Shown here piece after piece: positions 33,454 to 46,327 of a stretch of 64,000 nucleotides of DNA. Position 1 is the first letter of the stretch. Every line of letters begins with the position of its first letter. A model generated the notes under the pieces. It had not been told where the DNA came from. It did no database searches and saw only the letters and a program-made list of their open reading frames with translations. The stretch is from Sebastes aleutianus. Its lineage: Eukaryota; Chordata; Actinopteri; Perciformes; Sebastidae. The translations under genes were made by a program, and so were the position numbers. The stretch covers positions 10,469,013-10,533,012 of the forward strand of contig CAKAKS010000022.1 of assembly GCA_916700875.1 (NCBI GenBank). Direction: 5' to 3'.

Positions 33454-34105
33454 CTTGGTGCCCCCATGTTCAAAAGAAACGTACGCCCTTCCAGCAGAGA
33501 TAACATGATGAAGTGCCCACTAGGGTGTCCCTTTTGGTAGATAAAACATGAAAAAGTACCCTCTCAGGTGCCCTTCCAGTGGAGAAAACATGATGCAGTG
33601 CAATAATGGGTGCCCTTAAATGGAGAAAACGTGATAAAGTGCAATCTAGGGTGCCCTTCCAGTAGACAAAACATGATAAAGTGCCCTCCAGGGTGCCCTT
33701 CCAGTGGAGAAAACGAGATGCAGTGCAATAATGGGTGCCCTTAAATGGAGAAAACGTGATAAAGTGCCCTCTAGGGTGCCCTTTAAATGGAGAAAACGAG
33801 ATGCAGTGCAATAATGGGTGCCCTTAAATGGAGAAAACATGATGAAATGCCCTCTAAGGTGCCCTTCCAGATATGAAGTGCCCTCTTGGATACCCCTACG
33901 GTAGATAAAACATGTTAAAATGCCCTCCAGGGTGCCCTTCCAGTGGAGAAAACGAAATGCAGTGCACTAATGGATGCCCTTAAATGGAGATAGCTTGATA
34001 AAGTGCCCTCTAGGGTGGCCTTAAAATGGAGAAAACATGATGCAATGCCATATAGTTCTGCCCTACATGCCCACTGCCCCTTAGACAGCCTGAGTCCGCC
34101 ACTGC
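33454..34105 (+). repeat. Degenerate 42-bp minisatellite array related to the first
   Basis: It starts with the same leader 'cttggtgcccccatgtt'. Units of 41-42 bp alternate between a GTGCCCTTCCAGTGGAGAAA form and a GTGCCCTTAAATGGAGAAAA form, with 'gatgcagtgcaataatgg' or 'gataaagtgccctctagg' endings. It is more diverged than the first array, and ends in 'cagcctgagtccgccactg'. Confidence 0.85.
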
Positions 34106-34239
34106 ACACGGCAACTTCTGCATGTTTTATTTTGGAAACAGGAGATGGCTCACAGAACTGAAAGTCAAACAAGTTGCAGAATATGCAACCTTGTATGAAA
34201 ACAGGGCGAGCTGCACAGTCGACCTACATTACATCTGCA

Positions 34240-34243
<4 letters not shown>

Positions 34244-34273
<30 letters not shown>
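34244..34273 (+). repeat. (GT)n microsatellite
   Basis: A pure GT run of about 30 nt. Confidence 0.9.
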
Positions 34274-34274
<1 letters not shown>

Positions 34275-34719
34275 TGCAACTACACACGTATGCTCCAGGT
34301 GAAGCTTTCACTAAATCTTTTAGAAAAACACGGTGTTAGTCATTCGTCAGATGTTCTGTAGTAACGCCAGGAGCGGAGGTCACTGAACACTCAGAGGGTG
34401 TTGCAAGCTCTCTCCTCAGGTGAACCAATGAGAATCCAGAAATACCTGGTGATTGGAGAGCAAGGGGAGGGCCCCGCAAAGCTCACACTCTCTCTCTGGC
34501 AAAACAACATGTTGTTATTGTGTGTGTGTGCCAGAGGGAGTGGTAGAGGAGGGCAGTTAACAGCATTGATAAGGTGATTGAGAAAAACACACTTGATTGG
34601 ACAGATGAACGGGGGTGTGTCAAACCGGTTCCAAATGTTTTTGTACATGTGTGATTTTGTGTTTGACCTACATGTGTTTGGGTTTCATTGTGTGCATGAT
34701 TGCCTGTGTGTATATCCAC

Positions 34720-35250
34720 CGCCACGGAGCCATATGTGTTTCATTTCAGAACCCTCTCTCAGATCATTTTTCATAACATCTCTGATCTCTCCGCACCCCT
34801 TTGCCGCAAATGGGCCCCCCCATGTTACACGAGCCGTGCGGAAACACAACACCATTTGGCCCAAAGCTGTCCAAATATGGCCCGCGGCCACATTTGGTCA
34901 CGCCTGCCCACGCCTTGAAGGCTATAGAAATTGTTCATCATCATGCTCCTAATTCAATCAACAGCAATTTCATTACAAGAGCACAACAAGAAGACAGATA
35001 ACGACGGCTCGGCTCTCTCTCTGCTCTTTCCAAGAGTGTTTTTTTTCAATGGCGAATGTAATTACCAGCAGCACCATCTTGTGCAAAATGCTAATAGCAG
35101 CAGCCGTGGACAAAACCCCCCCCTTTGTGTCTATCGGCCGGGGCACGGGGAATGTTTTGTGAGCCGTAGAATCAACTCATTTATAGGCTCATTTATGTGA
35201 CCTCAATATCAAAGCCTATCATTTCTTCTCAGCCATTGTTCGCCTCGCCG
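34720..35250. promoter_or_regulatory. Candidate conserved non-coding element
   Basis: A low-repeat, compositionally even stretch with homeodomain-like and POU-like words ('ctcctaattcaatcaacagc', 'gaatgtaattaccagcagca', 'gcaaaatgctaatagcagca', 'tcatttataggctcatttat'). No coding frame fits. The call rests on texture alone; conservation was not tested. Confidence 0.3.
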
Positions 35251-36005
35251 CCGCCTCTCCCTCCTCCAGTAATCTGCGTCACTTTGGTGATGATTATAGC
35301 TTACTGGAAGAGATGTGGCTGGGCCGTGAGCGTCGTCTCTCGGGTAAGGGAAAAGACAGCAGGAAACACAAGGAGACTTCCATTTTCTCCTTTGGGAGAC
35401 AGGACTGTGTGGGTGCAAAACAATACAGCTGCTGCTCTTCTCTCCTCTGGTTTCACTTCCTGCCTAAAAAAGGGCTGCAGGGGGTGGATGCTGTCATAAT
35501 TTTATCCCCTTTCTTCTTCTCTCTCTCTCACTCAGTCATATACTCTCACACAAAATAACTAACTGCCCACTTAACTGCTGCTAGGGGGGAACAGTGATAA
35601 TGGTTTCCAGTATGAGTGTGTGTGTGTGCCTGCCCTTCTTCACATGTGTGTCTCTAAGGTTCTCGATGGTCCGATCCTGTTACGCTAATGGCTGCAGTCC
35701 TGCCATCCTTTAATGGCAGTTCACCAGGGACGGATGGATGACACAGGAAAGAACGAGACGCACACACACACTAGCATGTCGCATGTGTGCTCATGGTGTA
35801 TACGCATGAATTGTATGAAGCAACAAAGGAGCACATCTCCATTACTGGGGGGTTGTTACTTAGAGGGGCATTTAATCGTAGAGATAACGTGTCTTTCACC
35901 TAACAAGGTCTGGCATGTGGATTTCTACATGTGGTATCTCCACTAGTGTACAGTATAGTCCTGGTTTTAAAATATAAGGAGCTCCTTCTTTTATGATGAT
36001 GATCT
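35251..36005. other. Intergenic, no feature seen
   Basis: C/T-rich sequence around 35230-35280 and 35500-35540. No exon or repeat was identified. Confidence 0.45.
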
Positions 36006-36009
36006 CTTA

Positions 36010-36455
36010 TTACTTTTAACCATCTGAGACGTGATCCAGACCGACTTTACTGTCTTTCCGTGGCTCTGGCGGGTTCAGTTTTAGTGAAGGTACATAGATA
36101 TCATATGAAACTACAATATCTAAGGAATCCATTGGTACCAACCATGTCATACTAGCTTGTCGCAAAGGATGTTAAATAACGCTCCAAACTTGCGCTAAAT
36201 TTTGACGAGGAAAAACTATCATGGCCATTTTCAAAGGGGTCCCTTGACCTCTGACCTCAAGATATGTGAATGACAATGGGTAAAACGAGCATAAATATAT
36301 ACATATATTTGCATAAAGCAAGCATATTTGCCCACTCGCATGTTGATAAGAGTATTAAATACTTGACAAATCTCCCTTTAATGTACATTTTGAACAGAAA
36401 AAAAAAGTGTGATTAATCGCGATTAACTATTTTAATCCATTGACAGCCCTACTTT
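36010..36455 (-). mobile_element. Common percomorph DNA-transposon-like repeat, internally deleted
   Basis: It contains 'gcgctaaattttgacgagg', 'aaggggtcccttgacctctg', 'gcccactcgcatgttgata' and ends 'gtgattaatcgcgattaact' then 'gacagccct'. These words, in this reversed order, belong to a very common fish element. The middle portion usually found between them is missing here. No coding sequence remains. Confidence 0.7.
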
Positions 36456-36689
36456 TAACCAGAAAAGTCATGAAGAGAAGATGCAGATGCTGTGGAGGGA
36501 TACACTCCTTATATAAGAGTGTTTTCCTGATGTTTTGCACAGTTGGCTTTTTTGGTTGCAGTTTGCACACTTCCCCCCTATATACCCTATTTTTATCTTT
36601 CCAGCTCCCCCTTGCCTCAGAGGAAGAGAAGTACATTGTTGTTGTTTATTTGCACAAGGCTGAACATGCTCACATACAGTATTCGTCTG

Positions 36690-36805
36690 TCATAAGGGAG
36701 CGGCTGTATAGCCTAGAGGTTAAAGAAGGGGTTGGAAAAATACTGGCTGGTATCCCAGGGTATAAGCTGAGAAGATGTGGGGGGGAGATGCTCTGCTGTC
36801 CTTCA
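36690..36805 (+). repeat. tRNA-derived SINE fragment
   Basis: 'ggctgtatagcctagaggtt' resembles a pol III A box, and 'tggctggtatcccagggtat' a degraded B-box region about 50 nt later. This fits a tRNA-derived SINE head. The copy is diverged. Confidence 0.45.
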
Positions 36806-37610
36806 GTGAATAATCTTAAAATCCACTTGAACAACACATGTAATCCCTGATTTTTCTTAATTGCAAGCATTACTATGATTGTGGTGGGTAGCATAAGACA
36901 CAATCAATGTGAAACATACATTTCTTCCACGAAGTTTACACTTTCTTTTCTTGCTCATGAATGGAAAACACACCTTCCTGGTGTCCAGTTGTTTGACAGA
37001 TCGATATATATGACCTATGTTGTCAGACAGAAGGTGCTCCTCCCTTGGTGATAGAGAAACCATTGACTTGTGTTTTGCAATTGTTGACATAGTTAACAGT
37101 TTTAACGCAGACTCTGCAGAGAGTGGAACGGCTCCACAGTGGTCGTAAAAGCCAGCTTTTAGACTGAGGAGGGGCCTACCAGCACTCCGGCTAATAAATG
37201 TGGGTATTTGCTTGTGGTTTTGTGTGTGTGTTCCAGTCTGTGAGTAGGTGTTTTCTCCATATGTACATGTTCACAGAAGTTACAGCAGCACATGCAAAAA
37301 CTGCACGTGGATACAGATGGATGTATGTGTCTCTCCTAAGGAGTTGAGTTTATCAGGTGTCAGCGAGCCAGAACTGCGTCGTTCCAGGCCATATAAAAAG
37401 CCCAGGCTCAGCTCCCTCAGCAGGAGCTCTGTGTTGCTAAGCCTCAGATCCTGGCTCACAGCATTACAGCAGACTTCACAGGAACAACAACACAGGAACA
37501 GAATATGATGACACATCTCCTCGAAAATTACATTTATATACTACTAATTTGTTTTGACAGTAATGCTAGCAGTTTGAGGCTACATTAGCTGCTGCTAACA
37601 CAACATACCT
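36806..37610. other. Intergenic, no feature seen
   Basis: No exon or recognised repeat. Confidence 0.45.
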
Positions 37611-37621
37611 AAATCTCATAC

Positions 37622-38150
37622 CAAACCATAAACTGTATAGAAGAAGTGGACGTAGTCACTGTGACGTCACCCATTGGTTTGTGGACCCCAGATTTGAAGC
37701 CTTGAGTTCGGCGTTTTGGCCGTCGCCATCTTGGTTTTTTGCAACCAGAAGTGACACGAAAAGGTGGAGCTAAAAGTAAGACGAAAACACAGACAACTCC
37801 CGGACTGGACAATGCCAGCGACCTGTCAATCACAAGGTAGCCACGCCCTAAAGCATACCCTGCTTTATGGTCTATTTGACTCTAAATGGAACCATAATTT
37901 ACTAAATGAACATCATGCTGTATTGAAGAAGACTTGAAATTAGCGATTGAGACCATAAACTCATGTTTACAATGTTTACTGAGGTAATAAATCAAGTGAG
38001 AAGTAGGCTCATTTTCTCATATACTTCTTTTTGCAACCAGAGGAGTCGCCCCCTGCTGGCTGTTAGAAAGAATGCAGGTGTAAGGCACTTCCGCATTGGC
38101 TTCACTTTTCAGACCCCGAAGTTGCATTGTGGGTAATGTAGGAGCCAGGT
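37622..38150 (-). repeat. Dispersed repeat family C, copy 3, inverted
   Basis: It begins 'aaactgtatagaagaagtgg', passes 'tgacgtcacccattggtttg' and 'gccatcttggttttttgcaa', and ends past 'gtcgccccctgctggctg' and 'cttcacttttcagacc'. It is the reverse of copy 1 and carries the same CTCF-like 15-mer at 38045-38059. Confidence 0.7.
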
Positions 38151-38244
38151 TTTGATGAGGAAGAAGAATACGTGGTATAAAAAAAGATGATATCTCTGGT
38201 TTTGCTGCATCAATTTTTATAGTAGTAGTATACACACACTCTCT

Positions 38245-38345
38245 CTACGCACTGGCTCTGCTCCAGATGACTCTAGAGAGCGCCATTCGCGTTTTCGTGT
38301 CGGCCACCGTAACTGTCCAACATGCTTGGCACACGGGAGAGGCTT
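38245..38345 (-). repeat. Family B fragment
   Basis: 'cactggctctgctccagatg', 'gcgccattcgcgttttcgtg' and 'catgcttggcacacgg' are the reverse of words in the copy at 46405-46475. No ends are present. Confidence 0.5.
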
Positions 38346-40035
38346 CAGTGATTAAAAATGTTGATAGAAAGCATAATCCAGGCAGTGCGTTTCCTACAAA
38401 ATCTATTTGCTGATGCAAATTAGTTACTATAATATATACATTACTATATAAATGTAATTTCTATAGAGACATAGTTGTATTGGGAAACAAAAAAAAAACT
38501 TTAATTTGTATAGGCTACTTCTGGAAGTAGCTATTCCATGATCATCAAGTTGTTTTTTCCCGTCAACATAATTTCAGTAAATGTCAATTCCTGTTTCTGT
38601 GCTTTGACCTATAAAAAAACACACACTATTGAAGGTTTCTTGGAAGGAGGAAACATTGGTAGTAGTGAGTCATGACACACGTCATGCCAAGGAAGGTGAC
38701 CCTGTAAAGACCGGAATCACTATAAAAAGGTGACGCACGCATGTGGACAAATGGTAGTGGACGAGCAGCTGTGGCACTCACTTCGCTGACCTTTGACCCG
38801 GATGAGTGTGGTGTCTAATTTTGTCCTCTTCATGGTCTGTAGTGTGGACGCCCACAAAAGGTCCTGTTTGTTTATCAGCTTTTTCCGACACATGTTTCCA
38901 TTTCCAAAAGAGATACGGCTGCTCTATCAGGCTACTTAGGCTCATCCAAGAGTCTTAGACGCAGATCCTCTCTCTGTCACTCACTCAACACACACATTAT
39001 TTGAAACCCCCCGCTGCTATCACAGCTGCTCCACTTCTGATCATCTTCTTTTATCCCTGTGACACTTTCCAAAACACCTCATTCATAATTAACCCTTTGT
39101 AAATTCATGTCCTTGTGAGCGTTACTACCTGCAATGTTGCTAGATAGTTTTGTAGATCAAGTTCTGCACGTCACATTTGCTGTTTTTCATCTCCACTTCA
39201 TACACTGTATAACAGGTGAGGTTGGTTCCCAGTGATTATGTTGGTTGAACAAACAGTATATGTAATTTGCGTAGGGAAAATTGCCTGCCTGACTGGAAAG
39301 TGGATAATGTTTGTATTGTGCGAGACGTGGAAAACTCCAGGTGGCTTATTCTCACTGTTTGATCTGAGTCTAGACATGAGCAGTCACTTACACGCATACA
39401 TACTGATAGCAAGCTGTTAATGCATTGTGTGTGTATGTCACATTATGTAAGTTTAAAGCTCACTGGAACATGATTTTAAAGGAAGAAATAGTGAGTTAAA
39501 GGCACTTCCAGCTTGAAATAATAGCTTTTGGTTGTTGTTTATACACTGCTTTTTATCTTCTTCTTCCCCATTCTCATCCAGCTCTCATTCCCATTCGCTG
39601 CCTGTAATGAAATTGCTCTCATACCCTTTCATTCATCAACTCCAGTGTCACTTAGAGTAATGGTAATGAGGTAATGGGTGAAGTCTGCTTCTCCTTTCCC
39701 AACACTCCCCTGTTATCCATCTTCCTCCTCCCTGCCTTCTATTACACACCAGTCACTGCCTCCGTAATGGAGTGAATCTCAATGTTGTTAATTACCTTTT
39801 TTTTTTTTTTTGACCCTAACATATAATGCTGATTTTATTGAGGTTCGTGCTTTTTTTTCTGATTCACCTCACAACAACAGCTCTGAAAGTCAGAAAGTTC
39901 AAACTAAAAATGCTTTACCAAAAACTGCAGTATCAAACAATTAATTCATATTTAAGTATTATAAGAAAAAAAAAGTAATATAAGACTGTCATTTCTTTCT
40001 AACATAACATTGTTCTGATGTTTAGATACATAAGC
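38346..40035. other. Intergenic, mostly non-repetitive
   Basis: No exon was seen. The 39540-39770 part ('tgcctgtaatgaaattgctc', 'ggtaatgaggtaatgggtg') is AT-core rich and may be regulatory. A poly-T run lies near 39798-39811. Confidence 0.4.
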
Positions 40036-40039
40036 ACGG

Positions 40040-40130
40040 AGCGCCTTTGTATCCGAGTGGTTACAGCGCATCCCACATTACTGCAAAGCTCGATTCCAAG
40101 TTCAATTCCAGCCTTGAACCACACATAATA
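40040..40130 (+). repeat. tRNA-derived SINE or tRNA-like fragment
   Basis: 'tatccgagtggttacagcgc' is an A-box-like word and 'agttcaattccagcc' a B-box-like word, about 45 nt apart. The stems of a full tRNA do not close by eye, so this is a SINE head or tRNA relic rather than a working tRNA gene. Confidence 0.45.
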
Positions 40131-42390
40131 ATGTAGCTAAATAATATGCTAACTCTTGACCTTGGGTGTACTGCTGTATGTAACAAACTATTTAGCTATA
40201 GCCATGCATTTTTCATTGTGGAAGGGTGATTTAAAAAATTGCTCTCTGCGGCTTTTATTCTGATCATCCATAACTTGCACACCCAGTAGATATTATGTGT
40301 CACTGAGGACACGACAAGAAAATGAAGAAAGGAAGCATTGTGAGACTTCTGGATGCTTCTGTGTCCAGTTAACAGCCGTAACATTTAAAGTTTGGAAGAG
40401 GAAGCGTGGCATTTCGTTTTTTTATGAAGCAATTTTAAGTGCAGCCTGGATGTTTTCCTTGACATAGATGAGAAAGACAACAACTGCTACTGGCCACAAA
40501 ATCACTGCGCTCCAACTCCAAGTAGCAGTACATCGATGGCAACCATTGCCTGGCACAAAACAAGGCTTCGAGGAAAAGGTCTGGCTCAGATGTTTATAAT
40601 ATTGTCAGCCCATGCTCATTATACTGGATTATGTATTCCCAAAGTAAGCAGAAAAACACAAAATGTGTTTGTAGAGCTTCCATGTTCATGCACGAGCTGC
40701 ATCAAGAGGTGTTTTTCCATGATACAAAACATATAAAGGAGTCAATATAGAGAATTAAACCACACAGACATATGTTTCCAACTACTGACACCAAAGGTTG
40801 ACAGTGTTAAATCAAACCTTTATTTGATATCACCATTCAATTGACTGCAGATCCAAAAGAAGAACCCACTTATGCAGCACTTTATCACTGAAAAAACAGT
40901 CCTCATAAAGATGCAGAAGCACTGAAAATATGCAGTATTTTGTATGCAACACATTTCTCAAAAGATATTTCCCATCCCCCTGAAAAAGCCTCCTGGGTTT
41001 TTCTCTTTTTGGTCGCAAATAGGATCTTTAGGGGACAAATGCAAATCTAAATCCATAAGGCAGAAAGACACAACACACCCAATCACACCCAAAGCGTTTG
41101 ACTGACACGCTCTTCTCATAGGATCATCTCCAACGCTTTCATAACCAAAGATGTTAAGCTTATGAAGCGTTCTTTATTCTAATGTATGTAAAAACCTTTC
41201 ACAGAAAGCGTCCTTGCAGCAAGGTGAAGATGTGTAAATTGTGTGTCTGTATGAAATCAGGTTATTATTGAGATTGGTGGGGGGGTGCAGTCGTGGAGCT
41301 GATTGCCGAGTGCGAGTGAAGAGGAGCTGAGAGATTGATCACGAATGTAATTTTCGACATGTGTGGCGGCGAGCGAGCGGAGAAAGCTGATCTGAATATC
41401 TCAAATCAGGTTATGTTGACCTGCTGGCTCATTTCTCCATTTGCAAGTGTGATTTTTTTTAGTATGTGCACATGGGCTTTGTGGGTAAGAGCAGTTATTT
41501 CTGGGTGCGTCGGTTCAATTTCCTGTTTCAACATGCCATTATTTGTGGCATGAAGAAAGGTGTTATGAAGCTCGAGTGCTTTCTGTTTCCTTATCCAAAG
41601 CAGCTGCATAACATACAATCAGAAGATACATATATTTGTCTAGAAGATCATTTATAAATCCATCAATTTATGAAGTCAAACACTTCTTTGTGCTGCATTA
41701 CTCAAAATAAACCAATGAATACTGACAAATACTAACATTAGGCCAGCACATGGCCTGCTCAATCAACAATTCCTGCCAGAGTTTTAGGTCCAATCTGGGA
41801 ATAATTAGGGTAGTGTAGGGGTAAAGTTAATGTGTAATCACACTCACAGAAACACCCCCTCTCCTGGCTGTACTCGGAAACATCTGGAGCCTTGATTTTG
41901 ACATGCATGAAGAAGTAGAAGTCCTTCTGGTAGACGTTTCTTCATTTAACCTATTGTCCCCTATCCTTACCCCTCGGAAAAAACACCTAAACTAACTACC
42001 CCAAAATGAATAAGGAATAGCTCCTCAACCATAAGGCTTGCATATAGCTGGTCTCCTTTGAAAGGTAAGAAGCAAAGGAATATGAATCCATTCGAAGTAA
42101 ACTAAACTATATTACCACGGAGATTATAATGGAGATGCAATAAAGGAAATTTTATTTTAATCCTCACCTTGACAATGATGCAGCTGAATGGCTTCTCTGC
42201 ACTTTGACTACAACTGTAACTATAAAATTGATGAAAATACACTAAAATACAACATTTATGATACAATGAATAAAGATATACTCATAATATATAATAATAT
42301 ATATAGTCCGGTAGATGAGACAACAAAAAAAGTCTTGTTTATATGCATTATATAATGTCATATCATATAGCCTTCCCTGGATAATTTATT
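40131..42390. other. Intergenic, no feature seen
   Basis: No convincing exon. A palindromic GCGAGCGAG-type stretch near 41370 is short. No classified repeat was found. Confidence 0.4.
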
Positions 42391-43016
42391 TTGTAGTTCA
42401 AGTTTATTTTGTTAACTTTTCCAACACATAAAGTACATAATGCAACACAAGACAATATCTGGCAATAAATCATTGAAAAACAGGTAACAGAACATAAAAG
42501 TAACTAATACAAATCAAATTTCATAAACCAATAAACAGGGAAAGAAAACTGCAAATAAAATACAGCAGAATTGACAGTACATTTTCTCAATAAAACACGT
42601 AGGAAAATTGACTTTTTATTATGTTTCTTTCTTTATATACATTTAGAAAAAGAGACAAAACTTCATAACACATCCCCTGATAATTAGTCCTAAGAGGCAA
42701 TGTCATTTATTGTTACTATTCACAGGATATTATGTTTAAAACGTTATGAATTATGTTTAAATTCTTCTAGCATACTGATATTTTGAATATATTAGTTTGT
42801 TTTTTTGTTTGTATGTGGTGTCTTAAGGTTTGAAATAAGTATACTTAACCACATGGAATTTGCTGGCATAATTTTTATATAAGGTAATGTGAGTACAATG
42901 ATTTTATATGAGATGTTTGAATGTATATAATTGTGATTTCTGTGTCAGACCGCAGGTAGACTAGCTGGCGTCACGGCGTCAGCTAATGGGGATCCTAATA
43001 AACTAATAAACTAAAA
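42391..43016. mobile_element. Two LINE tail remnants in opposite orientation
   Basis: At 42391-42560 an AT-rich 'tttgttaacttttccaacac', 'aagtacataatgcaacac' stretch looks like an inverted LINE tail. At 42955-43016 'cgtcagctaatggggatcct' followed by 'aataaac' is a plus-strand L2/Rex1-type 3' end. No coding remnants were seen. Confidence 0.5.
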
Positions 43017-45980
43017 CTTGAAGATGATAGAAGGGCACGAGGGTCACAAGACAGGACAGTCGAGATGATAAACAGGATACGAAAGAGGGAAATCTCTGAC
43101 ATGTGCAACATGTAAGGATGTGTCATAAGTAGATGCTTCTTCATTTTAAGGGTCGTAGTGTACTGTAAGGCGAAAATGATGTGAAGCCCTGCTTTAAGGT
43201 TCCCTAAAGACAGAAAAACTCTGGTACGTTTAACGTCTTCCTTTTCTTATAACCCTCTTTTGTTCCTCGCTTTATCCATTAACCCCGTCTCTCCCAGGCA
43301 CTGTCTAATTAGTGGTCAGATTGATGGTGTGGGTAACAGCGTAGTCCCATCTGAGGGACCTATTTACCAAATGACTGCCCCCGTGCATGTGATTGACTGT
43401 GAGCCAAATTCCAAGGGCCCCCCTGTCGTCATTTCTCACTCTAAGAGGCCCTTGAGGAGGTACTTATCTGAGTTATGAGAGGATAGTTGCATACTTATCA
43501 AAGTATGCACTTTTCTGTTTCGTAAGCATTAAAAAAAACCTGACTTGGCCTAGTTGTTTTTATCTCCAGAGCAGTTTTCTGTCTGTCGCAACAGAGCTAG
43601 TTTCCTCTTTCAGGGGATTTTTGTCTCAGTGATCCCGCTATGGTTTGTGATGTAAATACATTTATAGAAAGAAGAGGGGAGTTTGAGAGACTGAGGATGA
43701 GACCAAAAAGGGAAGGCATAAATGGATTTCGTAGAAGCGGTTAATTTCTCATGGCGCCCACACAATGTCAAAATAACGCTTTATTTGTGGACGTATAAGT
43801 CGTATTCTTTCATTTTCAGCTTCACAAATCCACATTATTGCCTTCTTCTAAGAGTTTTTCTTTTCTCTCTTTGACAGTCATGCAGTGGAAAAAATGTTTT
43901 TGGCAGCCAAACAGCAGCATTCAGCAGATCTCTATTTGCAGTGCAAAGGTCAGTCAGTGTGCAACAGATGTTAAAAGGCCAAATCACAAGTGGCTGTGAG
44001 CGTGGTGAATGAGCTGCTGTGTTCCTCCTACGTGTCTGCCGTCTGTCTCGGTGATCAGTTGAATTTGGAATCAGCTCACATGTGTGTTTTTCAGAGTAAA
44101 ACATCAGACAAATTCACAAGCCGGATTTGCTGTCATACCCTATATCTACCGTCGGTACATTGGTTGTTTGCTGGGACTATACACAAACGGTCAAGTGTTC
44201 AAATTCATGTGAACTACCTGAACGCACCTTCGCCCTGTGTCTGCTTTCTTTCATCAGCCGGGATGATCACTTGCAGTAAAGCGTGGCCTTGTTTCCTCTG
44301 ACTGTCCTCATGCAGAGGTCAAAAACAGCACTGGAGCAAGATAAAAGCTGGGAAATCGCCGACACATGCTGTAGTTTCATGTGATTTACGAGGACTGCAC
44401 GATGAGCTGTTTACGGCTCTGATGGCCTAAAGGTCATGTAGGTGTATCGGCAGAACCAGTTTTGGACAATATGGCCTCCAGGCTTACAGCTGCTCATCGC
44501 CAGATTGCCAAAAGGCACTTAGTGTCCCACATTTTCAATCTTCATAAACAATGATTTCATCACATGAGTGTGAGAGCAGTAAGCAGCTATGTTTGGCACG
44601 AGTGAAATCTGGCACCAGCTTCTGCAAGAACAACGTGACTCTAAACTTGGAGTGCTTGTATTTGTTCTTGAATGGCATGCGTTGAAATGGTTCCAGAGAA
44701 GGCGTGAGTCACGTTTGTTTACATCGCATTTGTTTTGCCACTCCTTGAGGAGGAAGGTTACCCGAGAGCTTTTCCCCTCTCATAAACCTTCCTCTTGCGG
44801 TTGCATTTAGTAATAGCTTGTACTTTTTTTTTTGCTGCCAAACAACAACGCCTGCTGGCTCCAGGTTGTTTTCTGTGTGGTCAAACCAGCACACGAAACC
44901 TACGTCTCATTGATCCGACTTAATCACGACTTTCACATACACTGAAGCAGGATGCACAGGAGGCGTTTAGGACCTACCACACTGCACGGCTCATTACAGC
45001 TCCTTAGCCCTCCTCCTTGGGCTTGTAATTATAAATCCCCTGACAACCCATCCACATAAAGCCTTTCATTAGCATACAGGAGCACAGGAAAGTATGACTT
45101 CATCATTGTCCGAGATTTCTATCTAACTACCTCTGGGGTTTTTAAAAATTTGCATGTGCAAAAAACGGCCTTGTTTGTTGACAGTGCAGCCGAAAAAGGG
45201 GAAGCTGGGGCTGGTTCGGATCTGCTCCGTTTGAAGTGTTTATACATCACATGCCTGTGCAGGGGCCGCTCGACTGTTTAATCTGTGTGTTTATGTGTGT
45301 GTCGCGGCAAGAAGGGGCAAGACTGATTTGGTTTTGGAGAAGGACAAGGAGATGTAATCAGCGTAGGCAAATGCGGCAGTCTGAGAGGACTGTTTACGCT
45401 TATCAGCCACACACACACAGGAATACACAATCCATTTTGTACACACCCACACACATACAGACACTCTGGCCCTTTGCTCTCACACACACACTTCAGCAAT
45501 GCGGGGATTATCGGACGAACTTGTTACGGTACACTGAGAGCAGTTTGACGGCAGATAAGGAACGGAAAGTCGTGCCATCAAATCCACACTTCATCTGCTG
45601 TCATTAGTCGGCCTTTGTTGATAGACGGACAAGTCCTTGGTGATACTGGTGATGCTGTCAAATGTGTGTTTCTCCAACAGACTCGCTGTCCCTGGGCTGT
45701 TTTGTTCCACAGCGTGACCACCCCCCACCCCACCCCCTAACAGGACGTGCAAACACAGCAGATACTATCTCTCAGTCACAGCATCTCTGTGGATCCCTCA
45801 TGACACTCAATAATTTGCATCCCAAACAGTTGGACATTTTGTGACGCTGGTGTGGATTACAGCGTTAAACAAGCCGATTGTGTATCTGCTCCATTTGGTG
45901 TGCAGTTCTGTTTTTACATATTTTACATGTTTTAAAACGGTTCTTTAAAAGGTGCTAAATTCGAAATTCAGAGCATATCT
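43017..45980. other. Intergenic, mostly non-repetitive
   Basis: No exon was recognised on either strand. CA-rich pieces occur around 45405-45495. The 44990-45080 segment ('ggcttgtaattataaatccc', 'cctttcattagcatacagg') is AT-core rich and may be regulatory. Confidence 0.4.
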
Positions 45981-45984
45981 ATTG

Positions 45985-46327
45985 CCTCCACACAGCTCTC
46001 AACATGGCAACGGCCGAGCCGGTAGCTCATAGCTAACGGTGCTAACAGCGCTAACAATGGCAACAGTGCTGACGGAGCTAACAGTGTTAATCTGAGGGGG
46101 AACCAGAGGTTGGGTGCTACGCTTCTACAAGAATTCGCCATCGGTCGGGACGGCGTTATCAGCTGCAACCGCCGTATGAGCGCACGCATGGCCGGGCTGG
46201 CTATGTCAACAAAGCACAGAGAAGCTTGGATTACAACACAGACAGACAGAAAGCGACTTATAACTATATCTTTACATAGCAAATAGATGTTTGACGTTAC
46301 ATTAATGCTCTGGATATCGTATAGCGC
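45985..46327. repeat. GCTAAC-rich degenerate repeat
   Basis: Short imperfect repeats of 'gctaacagcgctaacaatgg' type run from about 46025 to 46095, followed by 'aaccagaggttgggtgctac'. It looks like a dispersed fish repeat adjoining the family B copy. Confidence 0.4.

Noticed and set aside
36440..36850. 136-residue plus-strand open frame
   Set aside because: It starts at the end of a known type of transposon and runs through a SINE-like fragment, so it is chance coding.
40040..40130. A functional tRNA gene
   Set aside because: A- and B-box-like words exist, but the acceptor and other stems do not pair by eye; it is better read as a SINE head or tRNA relic.
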